Shown piece after piece: positions 16,738 through 24,810 of a DNA stretch of 64,000 nucleotides (positions within the stretch are counted from its first letter, which is position 1; each line of letters starts with the position of its first letter). The position numbers and the translations under genes were made by a program. The DNA comes from Burkholderia cenocepacia (GTDB lineage Bacteria > Pseudomonadota > Gammaproteobacteria > Burkholderiales > Burkholderiaceae): NCBI RefSeq assembly GCF_014211915.1, contig NZ_CP060040.1, forward strand, positions 2,790,001 to 2,854,000, written 5' to 3'. The notes beneath the pieces were generated by a model that saw nothing but the letters and a program-made list of their open reading frames with translations, made no database searches and was not told the origin of the DNA.

Positions 16738-18210
16738 ATGAGTTTTCCCGACGAAGACGATTTCCACCGGCTGCTCGACGCGCTGACCACGTGCGTGCTG
16801 CTGCACGACGCGCACACCCGGGCGATCGTGTGGGCGAATCGCGCCGCGTGCATCGCGCTCGGCTTTTCCGTCGAGGAATTGCTGCCGCTGAAGGCGCCGG
16901 ACATGACGCGCCCCGAGCCGAAGTACCGCCGCGAGATCGCGGTGAGCGCATGGGATCGTGCGCGCGCCGACGGGCCGCAGGTGTACGAATGGTGCTATCG
17001 ATCGCGCACGGGCGTCGACATGCTGTCCGAGGCCACCGCGACCTACGTGCCGCTGCGCGGGCGCGACGTCGTGATGGTGCAGTTCCGCGACATCAGCGCG
17101 GAAGAGGCGGTCCGCCAGCAGTTGCGCCGCTACGAGGCGCGGCTGCGCGAGTTCATGCAGGATCTCGACGAAGGCATCGCGGTCGTGACGCCGCACGGCG
17201 GCGTGCAGTTCATCAGCGAGTCGGGCCGCCGCGTGCTCGGGCTCGCGCCCGACGAACCGCTCGGCGAGGTGCTCGACTACTGCTCCGCGGCCGATCGCGA
17301 CCGGCTCATTGCGCAACTGCGCGACGCGCCGTCCGCGTGCCCGTCCGCACCGCAGCGCTACCGGATCGTGCGGCGCGACGGCTCGGCATGCTGGCTGCGC
17401 ATCCTGTGCCGGCAGGTCGAGATAGAAGGCGATCTCGACGGGCTGCTCGTGCAGTTCCGCGACGTGAGCGACGAAGTCGCGATCGAGGAGGCCCGGCGCG
17501 CGGAGGCGCGGATGCTCGAATACGCGGGCCGCTACAACGCGATGGGCGAGATGGCGACCGTGATCGCGCACGAGCTGAGCCAGCCGCTCGCCGCGGTGCG
17601 CAATTTCATCGAAGGCGCGGTGCGGCGGCTGAACGGCAACGGCGCCGTCGACGACGCGATCTGGGGGCTGCGCAGCGCGGACCGGCAGGCCGAGCATGCG
17701 GCGCTGATCATCAAGAGCGTGCGCGAATTCATCGTGAAGCGCGAGCCGGTTGTCGCGCGCGCCGACCTGCGCGACATCCTCGCGGACGTCGCGTACTTCA
17801 TCGAGCTGCGCGCGAAGGAGGCCGGCGTGACGGTCGCGATCGTGCAGGCCGACGCGCCGCTGCCGATCCGCTGCGAGCGCGTGCTGATCGGGCAGGTGAT
17901 CCTGAATCTCGCGTTCAATGCGATCGAGGCATTCGCCGGCTGCGAGCGCCTGCCGCGCACGCTGACGCTCGGCACCGCGAACGTGGCCGGCCACGCGGAG
18001 TTGCGGGCGATCGACAATGGCCCGGGGATCGAGGCCGGCGCGCACGACCGGCTGTTCGACGGCTTCTCGTCGTCGAAGGCCGGCGGCAACGGGATCGGGT
18101 TGTCGCTGTGCAAGAGCATCGTCACGCGCCACGGCGGGCGGATCGCCGCGGCCCCGGTCGCGGGCGGCGGGCTCGACTGCCGCGTGACGCTGCCGCTCGC
18201 CGACGGTTGA
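16738..18210 (+). CDS. Cytoplasmic PAS histidine kinase of the iac cluster
   Basis: A 490-residue sensor kinase without membrane segments. Two PAS-like regions (about 10-125 and 140-260) precede the H-box EMATVIAHELSQPLAAVRNF, the N-box NLAFNAIEAF, the G1 box DNGPGI and the G2 box GGNGIGLSLCKSIV. The soluble layout resembles FixL/TodS-related kinases that sense cytoplasmic ligands. The start is uncertain: no strong ribosome site is seen at 16738, and the ATG at 16687 is an alternative. It is the probable partner of the response regulator at 11294. Confidence 0.87.
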   Translation: MSFPDEDDFHRLLDALTTCVLLHDAHTRAIVWANRAACIALGFSVEELLPLKAPDMTRPEPKYRREIAVSAWDRARADGPQVYEWCYRSRTGVDMLSEATATYVPLRGRDVVMVQFRDISAEEAVRQQLRRYEARLREFMQDLDEGIAVVTPHGGVQFISESGRRVLGLAPDEPLGEVLDYCSAADRDRLIAQLRDAPSACPSAPQRYRIVRRDGSACWLRILCRQVEIEGDLDGLLVQFRDVSDEVAIEEARRAEARMLEYAGRYNAMGEMATVIAHELSQPLAAVRNFIEGAVRRLNGNGAVDDAIWGLRSADRQAEHAALIIKSVREFIVKREPVVARADLRDILADVAYFIELRAKEAGVTVAIVQADAPLPIRCERVLIGQVILNLAFNAIEAFAGCERLPRTLTLGTANVAGHAELRAIDNGPGIEAGAHDRLFDGFSSSKAGGNGIGLSLCKSIVTRHGGRIAAAPVAGGGLDCRVTLPLADG

Positions 18211-18260
18211 GCGCAACCGCGTCGGCGCAGCATGGCGGGGCAGCGACGCGCGACGCATGG

Positions 18261-18647
18261 TCAGCGCCCCAGCGCCCGCGCGGTCTGGCCGCCGATGCCG
18301 AAGTCGGTGTTCGGAATGTCCTTGATGATCACGCGCGTGGCTTGCAGCGGCGCGTCGAGCACGTTCGCGCCCGCGTCGGACAGCGCGGCGATCAGCGCGC
18401 GTTTCTGTGCGTCGGTGCGGCCGGCGATCAGGATCGCGACGATCACCGGCAGCGACGGCGGCGCGCCGTCCGCGGCGCTGCGGCCGCCGAGGCCGATATG
18501 CGTCGCGGGCAGTTCGGTGAGCAGCACGCGCACCGAATCGATCGGTGCGCCGATCGCGTCGACGGTCGCGTGGCTGAGCCGGGCGATCAGCTCGGCCTTG
18601 CGCGCGTCGTCGTGGCCGGCCGGCAGGAAAACTTCGAGTGTGGGCAT
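18261..18647 (-). CDS. Fused two-domain 4-oxalocrotonate-tautomerase-like protein
   Basis: A 128-residue protein made of two tautomerase-like halves: PTLEVFLPAGHDDARKAELI near the N-terminus and LPVIVAILIAGRTDAQKRAL from about residue 67. The catalytic N-terminal Pro is present after Met in the first half; the second half has an internal Pro. Family enzymes isomerise unsaturated keto acids from aromatic ring cleavage. It is downstream of iacD on the same strand, separated by three 57-bp repeats. A role in the indole-acetate or catechol branch is inferred. Confidence 0.75.
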   Translation of the reverse strand: MPTLEVFLPAGHDDARKAELIARLSHATVDAIGAPIDSVRVLLTELPATHIGLGGRSAADGAPPSLPVIVAILIAGRTDAQKRALIAALSDAGANVLDAPLQATRVIIKDIPNTDFGIGGQTARALGR

Positions 18648-18657
18648 GGTCGTCCGG

Positions 18658-18828
18658 AAAGGTGAAGGTGACGGGCTCACCGTTGCGCGAATGACGGCGA
18701 AGCGGTCGCCGCTCAAAGGTGAAGGTGACCGGCTCACCTTTGCGCTGGCGATCGCGAACCGGCAGCCGCTCACAGGTGAAGGTGCCCGGTTCACCATTGC
18801 ATTGGCGACGGTGAACCGGTCACGGCTT
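18658..18828. repeat. Three 57-bp tandem repeats between iacD and the tautomerase gene
   Basis: Units begin at 18658, 18715 and 18772, each with a form of AGGTGAAGGTG, then a GGCTCACC-like block and a CGGT..CCGCT block. They fill almost exactly the gap between the two genes. The 57-nt period is a multiple of three and stays open on the minus strand, but no ribosome site was found, so it is treated as non-coding. Copies are imperfect. Confidence 0.8.
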
Positions 18829-19327
18829 ACAGCAGGAAGCCGATCGCGCTGAGCGCTTCGGTCGAGTCGATCAGGCGCACGACTTTCTCGGCAATGCGCA
18901 TCTCGCCTTCGGCATCGACGTGCAGCTTGTGCGTGACGTCGGCCGCGAACAGTGTCGCGACGCCGCGCTTGTACGCGACCACGACCTGCGCCGATTTCAG
19001 CTCGACGGTATCGGCGCTGCCGCTCTCCAGCGTGAAACGCGACACGGTGCGCACCGTGCGCGCCGCGTCGGTGGCCGACGCCGAATAGCCGGACACCATC
19101 CGCTGCACGCGCTTCTCGCGCATGTCCTGGTCGTCGAACACGTAGTTCAGCGTCGCCGCGAAATCGGTCGTGTCCGGATCGATCGGCACCACGTAGTGGC
19201 CGGCCCGGTCCCACAGGTCGAGCCACGCACGATAGTCGCGGCGGTCGAGCACCTCGGCTTCGCGCCACACGAATTCGACCGCGCGGGCGAAGGTCTGCTC
19301 GGAAAAGAGGGCGTTGCGGTCGTCCAT
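18827..19327 (-). CDS. iacD: Ring-hydroxylating dioxygenase small subunit IacD
   Basis: A 166-residue beta subunit of the Rieske dioxygenase family (NTF2-like fold), with EFVWREAEVLDRRDYRAWLD near the start and DMREKRVQRMVSG in the middle. Beta subunits are structural partners of the catalytic alpha subunit. Its ATG shares one base with the iacC stop (TGATG), which shows translational coupling and subunit stoichiometry. It works with IacC on the oxidised indole-acetate intermediate. Confidence 0.88.
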   Translation of the reverse strand: MDDRNALFSEQTFARAVEFVWREAEVLDRRDYRAWLDLWDRAGHYVVPIDPDTTDFAATLNYVFDDQDMREKRVQRMVSGYSASATDAARTVRTVSRFTLESGSADTVELKSAQVVVAYKRGVATLFAADVTHKLHVDAEGEMRIAEKVVRLIDSTEALSAIGFLL

Positions 19328-20610
19328 CACTGTTGCTCCATCATCTTGCGCCATTGCTGGTAGGCCTCGCGCATGCCGGTTTCGTCGGTCGCATGCGCGG
19401 TCTTTTCGCCGTTCGCGGCGGTCGTCTCGCGATTCAGCCCGCGATTCACGAGGATCGGTACGTCGGGGCCCGCATGCGCACCGCGCTGCACGCGCTCCCA
19501 GGCTTCCGCGTCGTCGGGGCTGCCGAAGCCGAACGGGCCCTGGAAGTGCTCGTGGATGCGCAGCCGCTCGCGGTTCGCTTCGTCGGGGCCGCCGTCCATT
19601 GCGAGCGCGACGTGGCGGATCTCGGTTTCGTTCGCGGAGATCGGCCGCAGCACGCGGAAGAACGCCATCGACAGCGCGAGGTTCGGGAACAGGTTCAGGT
19701 TGAAGCCGACGCCCATCAGCGAGCGCACGATGCGGCGCACTTCGTCCGGCGCATGGCGCTCGGCGAGCTTCGCCGCGAGCGGCGCGAAGCGTTCGGGCAG
19801 CGGTGCGCCGTCGTCCTCGTCGAGATCGATCAGTTCGGGCATCAGCACCGCGAGGCTGTGGCCGTTGCCGAGCCCGCGGCAGAACGCGTCCTCGCTCGTC
19901 ATGAAGCTCGTGATCGCGGCGGCCGTCTCGTCGTCGATCGACTTCATCCACGACTTGTGCACGACCGGGAAGTGGTAAAGGTCGGTGGTGTTCTCGAGCT
20001 GGATCTTCCAGTTGCCCTTGAACTTGAACTTGTGTTCGCCGTTCGCCTTGATCGGGTAGCCGGCGCCCTGTTTCATGAACAGGTCGATCCACGGCTTCGC
20101 GCCGCCGAGGAAATCTTCCAGCGACTCGATCGCGTCGTTGAAGCTCGCGAAGATCAGTCCCTGATACACGCCGACGCGCAGCTTCACGAGCGGCAGGTCG
20201 CCTTTGTCGCACACGCCTTCGTAGCCGTCGCCGTACGGCAGCGCGCGCAGCGTGCCGTCGAGCGCATACGACCAGCTGTGATACGGGCACGTGAAGCCCT
20301 TCGCGTTGCCCTTGTGCGCTTCGCACACGGTTGCGCCGCGATGGCGGCAGCGGTTCTGCAGCACGTTGATCTCGCCGGTCTTGTCGCGCACGACGATCAC
20401 CGGCTGGCGGCCGATCGTCGTCGTGACGAAGTCGCCCGGGTTCGGCAGTTCGCTGTCGTGCGCGACCCAGATCCAGGTGCGGTAGAAAATGCGGTCGAGC
20501 TCGGCTTCGAACAGCGCGGGGTCGTGATACATCGCGGGCGCGATGCGGTCGGGCTGCGCGAGGCCATGCAACGCGCGGGTGTCGATCGTCTGGTAGGCAA
20601 TGTCGCTCAT
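19327..20610 (-). CDS. iacC: Rieske dioxygenase large subunit IacC
   Basis: A 427-residue alpha subunit. The Rieske [2Fe-2S] ligands are in CRHRGA and CPYHSW, and the mononuclear iron motif is in DLYHFPVVHKS with the later acidic ligand. In iac pathways IacCD with reductase IacF converts the dioxindole-acetate intermediate toward catechol. The start at 20610 is the first Met. A conserved 26-bp element lies 85 bp upstream, and LysR is transcribed divergently. Confidence 0.9.
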   Translation of the reverse strand: MSDIAYQTIDTRALHGLAQPDRIAPAMYHDPALFEAELDRIFYRTWIWVAHDSELPNPGDFVTTTIGRQPVIVVRDKTGEINVLQNRCRHRGATVCEAHKGNAKGFTCPYHSWSYALDGTLRALPYGDGYEGVCDKGDLPLVKLRVGVYQGLIFASFNDAIESLEDFLGGAKPWIDLFMKQGAGYPIKANGEHKFKFKGNWKIQLENTTDLYHFPVVHKSWMKSIDDETAAAITSFMTSEDAFCRGLGNGHSLAVLMPELIDLDEDDGAPLPERFAPLAAKLAERHAPDEVRRIVRSLMGVGFNLNLFPNLALSMAFFRVLRPISANETEIRHVALAMDGGPDEANRERLRIHEHFQGPFGFGSPDDAEAWERVQRGAHAGPDVPILVNRGLNRETTAANGEKTAHATDETGMREAYQQWRKMMEQQ

Positions 20611-20694
20611 CGTCGTCGTGGGGAAAGAGTCGCGAAAATCGGGCCGCGCCGTGCGCAGCGTCCGGGGACCAGTCTCGTCTTCTGCTACATATCG

Positions 20695-20722
20695 GTCAAA
20701 TTGATCTAAAATCGATGATCAA
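20695..20722. promoter_or_regulatory. Conserved operator-like element upstream of iacC
   Basis: A 26-bp element (20695-20720) shares 20 of 26 bases, orientation and exact distance (85 bp from the start codon) with an element before iacF. Within and beside it TTGATC (20701-20706) and GATCAA (20717-20722) form a perfect 6-10-6 dyad. The position between iacC and the divergent LysR gene fits a LysR-type binding site. Confidence 0.6.
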
Positions 20723-20750
20723 ATAAATGCGGCAAATGACGGAGGTCACG

Positions 20751-21668
20751 ATGACATCGGTCGATCATCTCGATCTGAACCTGTTGCGCGTATTCCAGGC
20801 GATCGTCGAGGAACGCAGCCTGACGAAGGCCGGCGAGCGGCTCGCGCTGTCGCAGCCGGCCGTCAGCTATTCGCTCGGCCGGCTGCGCACGCTGTTCGAC
20901 GATCCGCTGTTCGTGCGGACGCGCTCGGGCATGCAGCCGACGCCCGTCGCGCTCGAACTCGCGAGCATCGTCGGCAAGGCGCTCGACATGGTGCGCGTGG
21001 CGCTGCGCTACGCGGAGCGCTTCGATCCGGCCACCAGCACGCGCACGTTCCGGCTGTCGCTGTCGGATGCGGGCGAGATGGCGTACCTGCCGGCGATCTG
21101 CCAGGCGCTGCGGGAGCGCGCGCCGCGCGTGACGTTGAGCGTGCAGCCGCTGCCGGTGGAGGAGATCGAGGAAGCGCTGCGCGCGAGCCGGCTCGATTTC
21201 GCGATCGGCAACCTGCCGGAGCTGATGCCGCGCACGCGCCACCAGGTGCTGTTCGAGGAAACCTACGTGTGCATGACGGGGCGCCGGCGCGGGCTGCCGA
21301 CGGCCGCTGCGCTGAGCCTCGAGCAATTCGTCCGCGCCGCGCACGTCAACGTGAAATCGGTCGAGCACAGCCACCACGCGCTCGACGACGCGTTGCGCGC
21401 GCAGGGCGTGGGCCGCAACATCGCGCTCGAGGTGCCGCACTTCGTCGCGCTGCCGAGCGTGCTGTCGGTCACCGATCTGTATGCGACGCTGCCGAGGCGG
21501 CTCGCGCGGATCCTGAACCGCGACAACGCATTCCGCCTGTACGACCTGCCGGTCACGCTGCCGCCCGCGCCGGTGACGATGCACTGGCACGAGCACTTCC
21601 ACGAGGACGAGGGCAACGCGTGGATGCGCGCGCTGCTCGCCGAGATCGTCGAGCGTTTCGACGAATGA
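20751..21668 (+). CDS. LysR-family regulator of the iac genes
   Basis: A 305-residue LysR protein of the NodD/PcaQ-like group that begins LDLNLLRVFQAIVEERSLTKA, with the winged helix-turn-helix containing LALSQPAVSYSLGRLR. The start at 20751 is fixed by GGAGGT 4 nt upstream; in-frame ATGs at 20727 and 20736 lie in the operator region. It is divergent from iacCD. A LysR regulator is also part of the Paraburkholderia iac locus. The likely inducer is indole-3-acetate or an intermediate. Confidence 0.88.
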   Translation: MTSVDHLDLNLLRVFQAIVEERSLTKAGERLALSQPAVSYSLGRLRTLFDDPLFVRTRSGMQPTPVALELASIVGKALDMVRVALRYAERFDPATSTRTFRLSLSDAGEMAYLPAICQALRERAPRVTLSVQPLPVEEIEEALRASRLDFAIGNLPELMPRTRHQVLFEETYVCMTGRRRGLPTAAALSLEQFVRAAHVNVKSVEHSHHALDDALRAQGVGRNIALEVPHFVALPSVLSVTDLYATLPRRLARILNRDNAFRLYDLPVTLPPAPVTMHWHEHFHEDEGNAWMRALLAEIVERFDE

Positions 21669-21801
21669 CGATCGGCGGTGCGCGATGGCGTGCCGATGCG
21701 GGTCGCCAGCGGTGGTCGGCATCGGCCTTCAGTGCATCGGTGCCTCGGTGCCTCGATCAAGCGCTAGATCGGCGCCGCGGCATGGCGGCGGACTCGGCGC
21801 A

Positions 21802-22782
21802 TCAGAGATCGAGCACGAGCACCGCCGAGCGCGCACGCGACACGCAGCAGCAGATCACCGTGTTGCTCGCGCGCTCGGCCTTGCTCAGGCAGTGGTCGCG
21901 GTGATCGGGCTCGCCGTCGAGCACCGGCACCATGCAGGTGCCGCACACGCCTTCGCCGCATGACGTATCGACCTCGATGCCGATCTGCGCGAGTGCGTCG
22001 ACGATCGACGTATCGGGGGTGACGCGTACCGACTGGCCGCTGCGTTGCAGGCGCACTTCGAAGCCGTCGGCCGGAGCCGCATTCGCGGCGGTGACGGCCC
22101 CGGACGGTTCCGCCGCGAAGCGTTCGAGATGAATCGCGTCTTCCGGGATGCGCCGGGCCGCGGCCGCGACGACGGCATCCATGAACGGCCCGGGGCCGCA
22201 CGTATAGACATGCGCTGTCGGGTCGATCGATTCGACGCAGCGGCCCAGTTCGGCCGCGAGTGCATCGGGCTCGACGCCGTAATGGAACGTCACGTGCGAC
22301 GCGAACGGTTCGGCCGACAATGCGTCGACGAACGCGGCATGCGCGCGGCTGCGTGCGAAGTAATGCAACCGGTAGCGCGCGCCGCGCTTGTGCAGCGCAT
22401 ACGCCATCGACAGCAGCGGCGTGATGCCGATGCCGGCCGCGATCAGCACGTGCTCGCTCGCGTCATCGGCCAGACGAAACAGGTTGCGCGGCGTGCCGAT
22501 CGACAACTCGGCGCCGACGTTCACGTCGTCGTGCAGCGAACGCGAGCCGCCGCGCGACTGCGCTTCCTTCTTCACCGCGAACAGATAGCTGCCGCGTTCG
22601 TCGGGGTTGCCGCACAGCGAGTACTGCCGCGTGACGCCGGATGGCGCGGTGACGTCGATATGGGCGCCCGGTTCGTACGCGTCGAACGGCTGGCCGTCGA
22701 CGCGCGAGACCCGGAAACAGCGGATGTCCTGCGCCGCGTCGATCAGCGCGTCGATCCGGACCTGGTGGCGGTTCGCTTGCAT
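21802..22782 (-). CDS. iacF: Dioxygenase reductase IacF (phthalate-dioxygenase-reductase type)
   Basis: A 326-residue electron-transfer flavoprotein. The FMN-binding region contains RQYSLCG, the NAD-binding motif is AAGIGITPLLSM with CGPGPFMDAV, and a C-terminal plant-type [2Fe-2S] domain has CGEGVCGTC and a later Cys in DHRDHCL. This order (flavin, NAD, ferredoxin) is that of VanB/phthalate dioxygenase reductases. It passes electrons from NADH to IacCD. It carries its own promoter region with the conserved element at 22867. Confidence 0.9.
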   Translation of the reverse strand: MQANRHQVRIDALIDAAQDIRCFRVSRVDGQPFDAYEPGAHIDVTAPSGVTRQYSLCGNPDERGSYLFAVKKEAQSRGGSRSLHDDVNVGAELSIGTPRNLFRLADDASEHVLIAAGIGITPLLSMAYALHKRGARYRLHYFARSRAHAAFVDALSAEPFASHVTFHYGVEPDALAAELGRCVESIDPTAHVYTCGPGPFMDAVVAAAARRIPEDAIHLERFAAEPSGAVTAANAAPADGFEVRLQRSGQSVRVTPDTSIVDALAQIGIEVDTSCGEGVCGTCMVPVLDGEPDHRDHCLSKAERASNTVICCCVSRARSAVLVLDL

Positions 22783-22866
22783 GGGAGATTCCGTGGGATA
22801 GAGAAAAGCGGCGCGGCAGAGCCCCGCGCCGTCATGCGATCGAGAATAGGGATGGGCATCGCATAA

Positions 22867-22892
22867 ATCAAATCGATTAAAAAGCGATGATG
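22867..22892. promoter_or_regulatory. Conserved operator-like element upstream of iacF
   Basis: This 26-bp stretch matches the element before iacC at 20 of 26 positions and ends 85 bp from the iacF start, exactly as at iacC. It contains ATCG-N9-CGAT (22872-22888). It is AT-rich relative to its surroundings. A common regulator, most simply the LysR protein, is inferred. Confidence 0.6.
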
Positions 22893-22996
22893 GAATAAAC
22901 AGGATGGATGATGGTGGCGTGCCGATTGTCGCCGGTCAGTGTGGCGGCGATCGCGCGGCCGGTGCGCCGACCACGCGATCGGTGAACCGCGCGACT

Positions 22997-24400
22997 TCAG
23001 CGAGCGGCAATGGCGTTGCCGCCGTCGACGGCCGTGTCGGCCGAAGCCGATGCCGCCGCGTGACCGCGCTCGCGCTCGAGGCTGCGCCGATAGTGGCGGC
23101 AGCCGGCGGCGAGCAGCAGCGCGGCGAGCGTGGCCGCCGCGACGTTGACGATCGACATCGAATGGCCGACCGCGGCCGGCGCGCCGAACACGCGATCGGT
23201 GAACAGCGCGACGACGGTCGTGCCGATCCCGAGCGCGATCAGGTTCGATACCAGCAGGAACAGCGCGGAGATCTGCGCGCGCATCTGGTTCGGCGCGAGC
23301 GTCTGCATCGCGGCGGTCGACGTCGGCATCGGGAACGACGCGAAGAACATCGCGACGACCAGCATCGCGAGCGACGCCGGCAGGCTGTCGAGCTGCGTGA
23401 ACAGCGTCGCGGGAATCGCCATGCACGCGGCGCCGATCGCGCCGGCACGCATCGGCGCATCGCCGCGGCCGCGCCGCAGCAGCCAGTCGTTGAGCCAGCC
23501 GCCGCAGAACACGCCGGCCGTGTTCGCGACCAGCAGCACGATGCCGAGCGTGTAGCCGGCTTCGACGGCCGTCATCCCGAAGCGGCGGATATAGAACGCG
23601 GGCGTCCAGCTCAGCAGGCAGTACAGCGCCATCGCATAGAACGAGAAGCCGAGGTAGTGGCACGCGAAGGTCGCGCGGTGCGTGCCGACGAAGCGCAGCG
23701 AATCGCGCATCGATACGCGCCGCACGGCGCCTGAACGGTCCTGCGCGAGCCCCTTGCGCTGCGGGTCGCGCACGGTCGCGGCGAACAGCAGTGCGACGAG
23801 GATGCCCGGCAGCCCCACGATCAGGAACGTGACCTGCCACGCATGCACCTGTCCGACCACCGGCAGCGTGAACGCGCTCGCATGCTTGAGCAGCGCGATC
23901 ACGTAGCCGCCGATCAGGAACGCGATGCCGCCGCCGATGAACGAGCCGAGCGAATACACGGCGACCGCGCGCCCGAGCTTCTCCTTCGGGAAGTAGTCGG
24001 CGAGCATCGAATACGCGCCGGGCGATAGCGCGGCCTCGCCGACGCCGACGCCCATCCGCGCGATGAACATGTGCATGAAATGCTGGCTGAGCCCGCACGC
24101 GGCGGTCGCGACGCTCCACAGCGCGATGCCGAGCGAGATGATGCGCGGGCGCGCATAGCGGTCGGCGAGATACGCGACGGGTAGCCCCATCACCGCATAG
24201 AACAGCGAAAACGCGAAGCCGTTGAGCAGGCTGAACTGCGTGTCGGACAGATGCAGGTCGCGCTTGATCGGTTCGATCATCAGCACGAGGACTTGCCGGT
24301 CGACGAACGAGAAGATGTACGCGAGCATGCAGATGACGACGACATACCATTCGTACGTATAGCGCTTGCCGTCGGCAGCGCGGGCCGTGGATGCGGACAT
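22997..24400 (-). CDS. MFS transporter of the iac cluster
   Basis: A 467-residue major-facilitator protein with 12 hydrophobic segments. It has FVDRQVLVLMIEPIKRDLHL in the first loop and VGEAALSPGAYSMLADYFPKEK, typical of aromatic-acid or organic-anion symporters of the ACS/spinster-like type. The start at 24400 has TGGAGAA 8 nt upstream. It ends 214 bp before iacF on the same strand, so uptake of indole-3-acetate is a reasonable inference. A 17-bp dyad lies about 250 bp upstream. Confidence 0.82.
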   Translation of the reverse strand: MSASTARAADGKRYTYEWYVVVICMLAYIFSFVDRQVLVLMIEPIKRDLHLSDTQFSLLNGFAFSLFYAVMGLPVAYLADRYARPRIISLGIALWSVATAACGLSQHFMHMFIARMGVGVGEAALSPGAYSMLADYFPKEKLGRAVAVYSLGSFIGGGIAFLIGGYVIALLKHASAFTLPVVGQVHAWQVTFLIVGLPGILVALLFAATVRDPQRKGLAQDRSGAVRRVSMRDSLRFVGTHRATFACHYLGFSFYAMALYCLLSWTPAFYIRRFGMTAVEAGYTLGIVLLVANTAGVFCGGWLNDWLLRRGRGDAPMRAGAIGAACMAIPATLFTQLDSLPASLAMLVVAMFFASFPMPTSTAAMQTLAPNQMRAQISALFLLVSNLIALGIGTTVVALFTDRVFGAPAAVGHSMSIVNVAAATLAALLLAAGCRHYRRSLERERGHAAASASADTAVDGGNAIAAR

Positions 24401-24652
24401 GCGGGTTCTCCAGGAGCGGGCGGTGGAAAAGCGCGGCATCGGCCTGGCGGGCCGGGCGCCGTCGCGGCGCGAAAGCGTGCGGGTGACACGATCGGAAACG
24501 CAGCGTAGTCGGCCAAATTCGGCCGCCATAGCCGGAGTGACAGCCGCGCCACACGGACATTTACCGACCCGGATAAAGAAAACACCGAGACCGTGCGCGC
24601 GGGCCGCCGCGCGGCGCGCGTGCGGCGGGGCCCGCGCGCGTCATGCGGCGCA

Positions 24653-24669
24653 TCTATAAGCGTTATAGA
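24653..24669. promoter_or_regulatory. Perfect 7-3-7 dyad TCTATAA-GCG-TTATAGA
   Basis: A perfect inverted repeat in the promoter region shared by the MFS transporter and the porin, unusual for its AT-rich arms in GC-rich sequence. It is a strong candidate binding site for a dimeric repressor or activator. The regulator cannot be named from the sequence. Confidence 0.5.
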
Positions 24670-24728
24670 GCGCATTGCGTCGACGTCCGAAATTGTCGTT
24701 CCTAGACTCGGCCCGGTTTTGATCGGCA

Positions 24729-24752
24729 GCGTTCGCCTCTGAAAGCGAACGC
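24729..24752 (+). promoter_or_regulatory. Porin leader hairpin
   Basis: GCGTTCGC and GCGAACGC form an 8-bp perfect stem with an 8-nt loop, 59 bp before the porin ATG. Being in the probable 5' leader, it may affect message stability or small-RNA binding (inference). Confidence 0.35.
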
Positions 24753-24810
24753 GCTTCACATCAAGCGGCGCGATGCCGACAGGTGCCGCAACTTCTACGG
24801 GACGACGCAG

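Larger units (their letters stand above)
24401..24810. other. Divergent intergenic region, MFS transporter / porin
   Basis: About 410 bp without a supported gene. It contains the 17-bp dyad at 24653-24669 and a leader hairpin at 24729-24752, in a GC-rich context with a more AT-rich promoter-like stretch from 24650 to 24720. Confidence 0.5.

Noticed and set aside
18658..18828. Possible CRISPR array
   Set aside because: The units are contiguous 57-bp imperfect repeats without unique spacers, and no cas genes are present.
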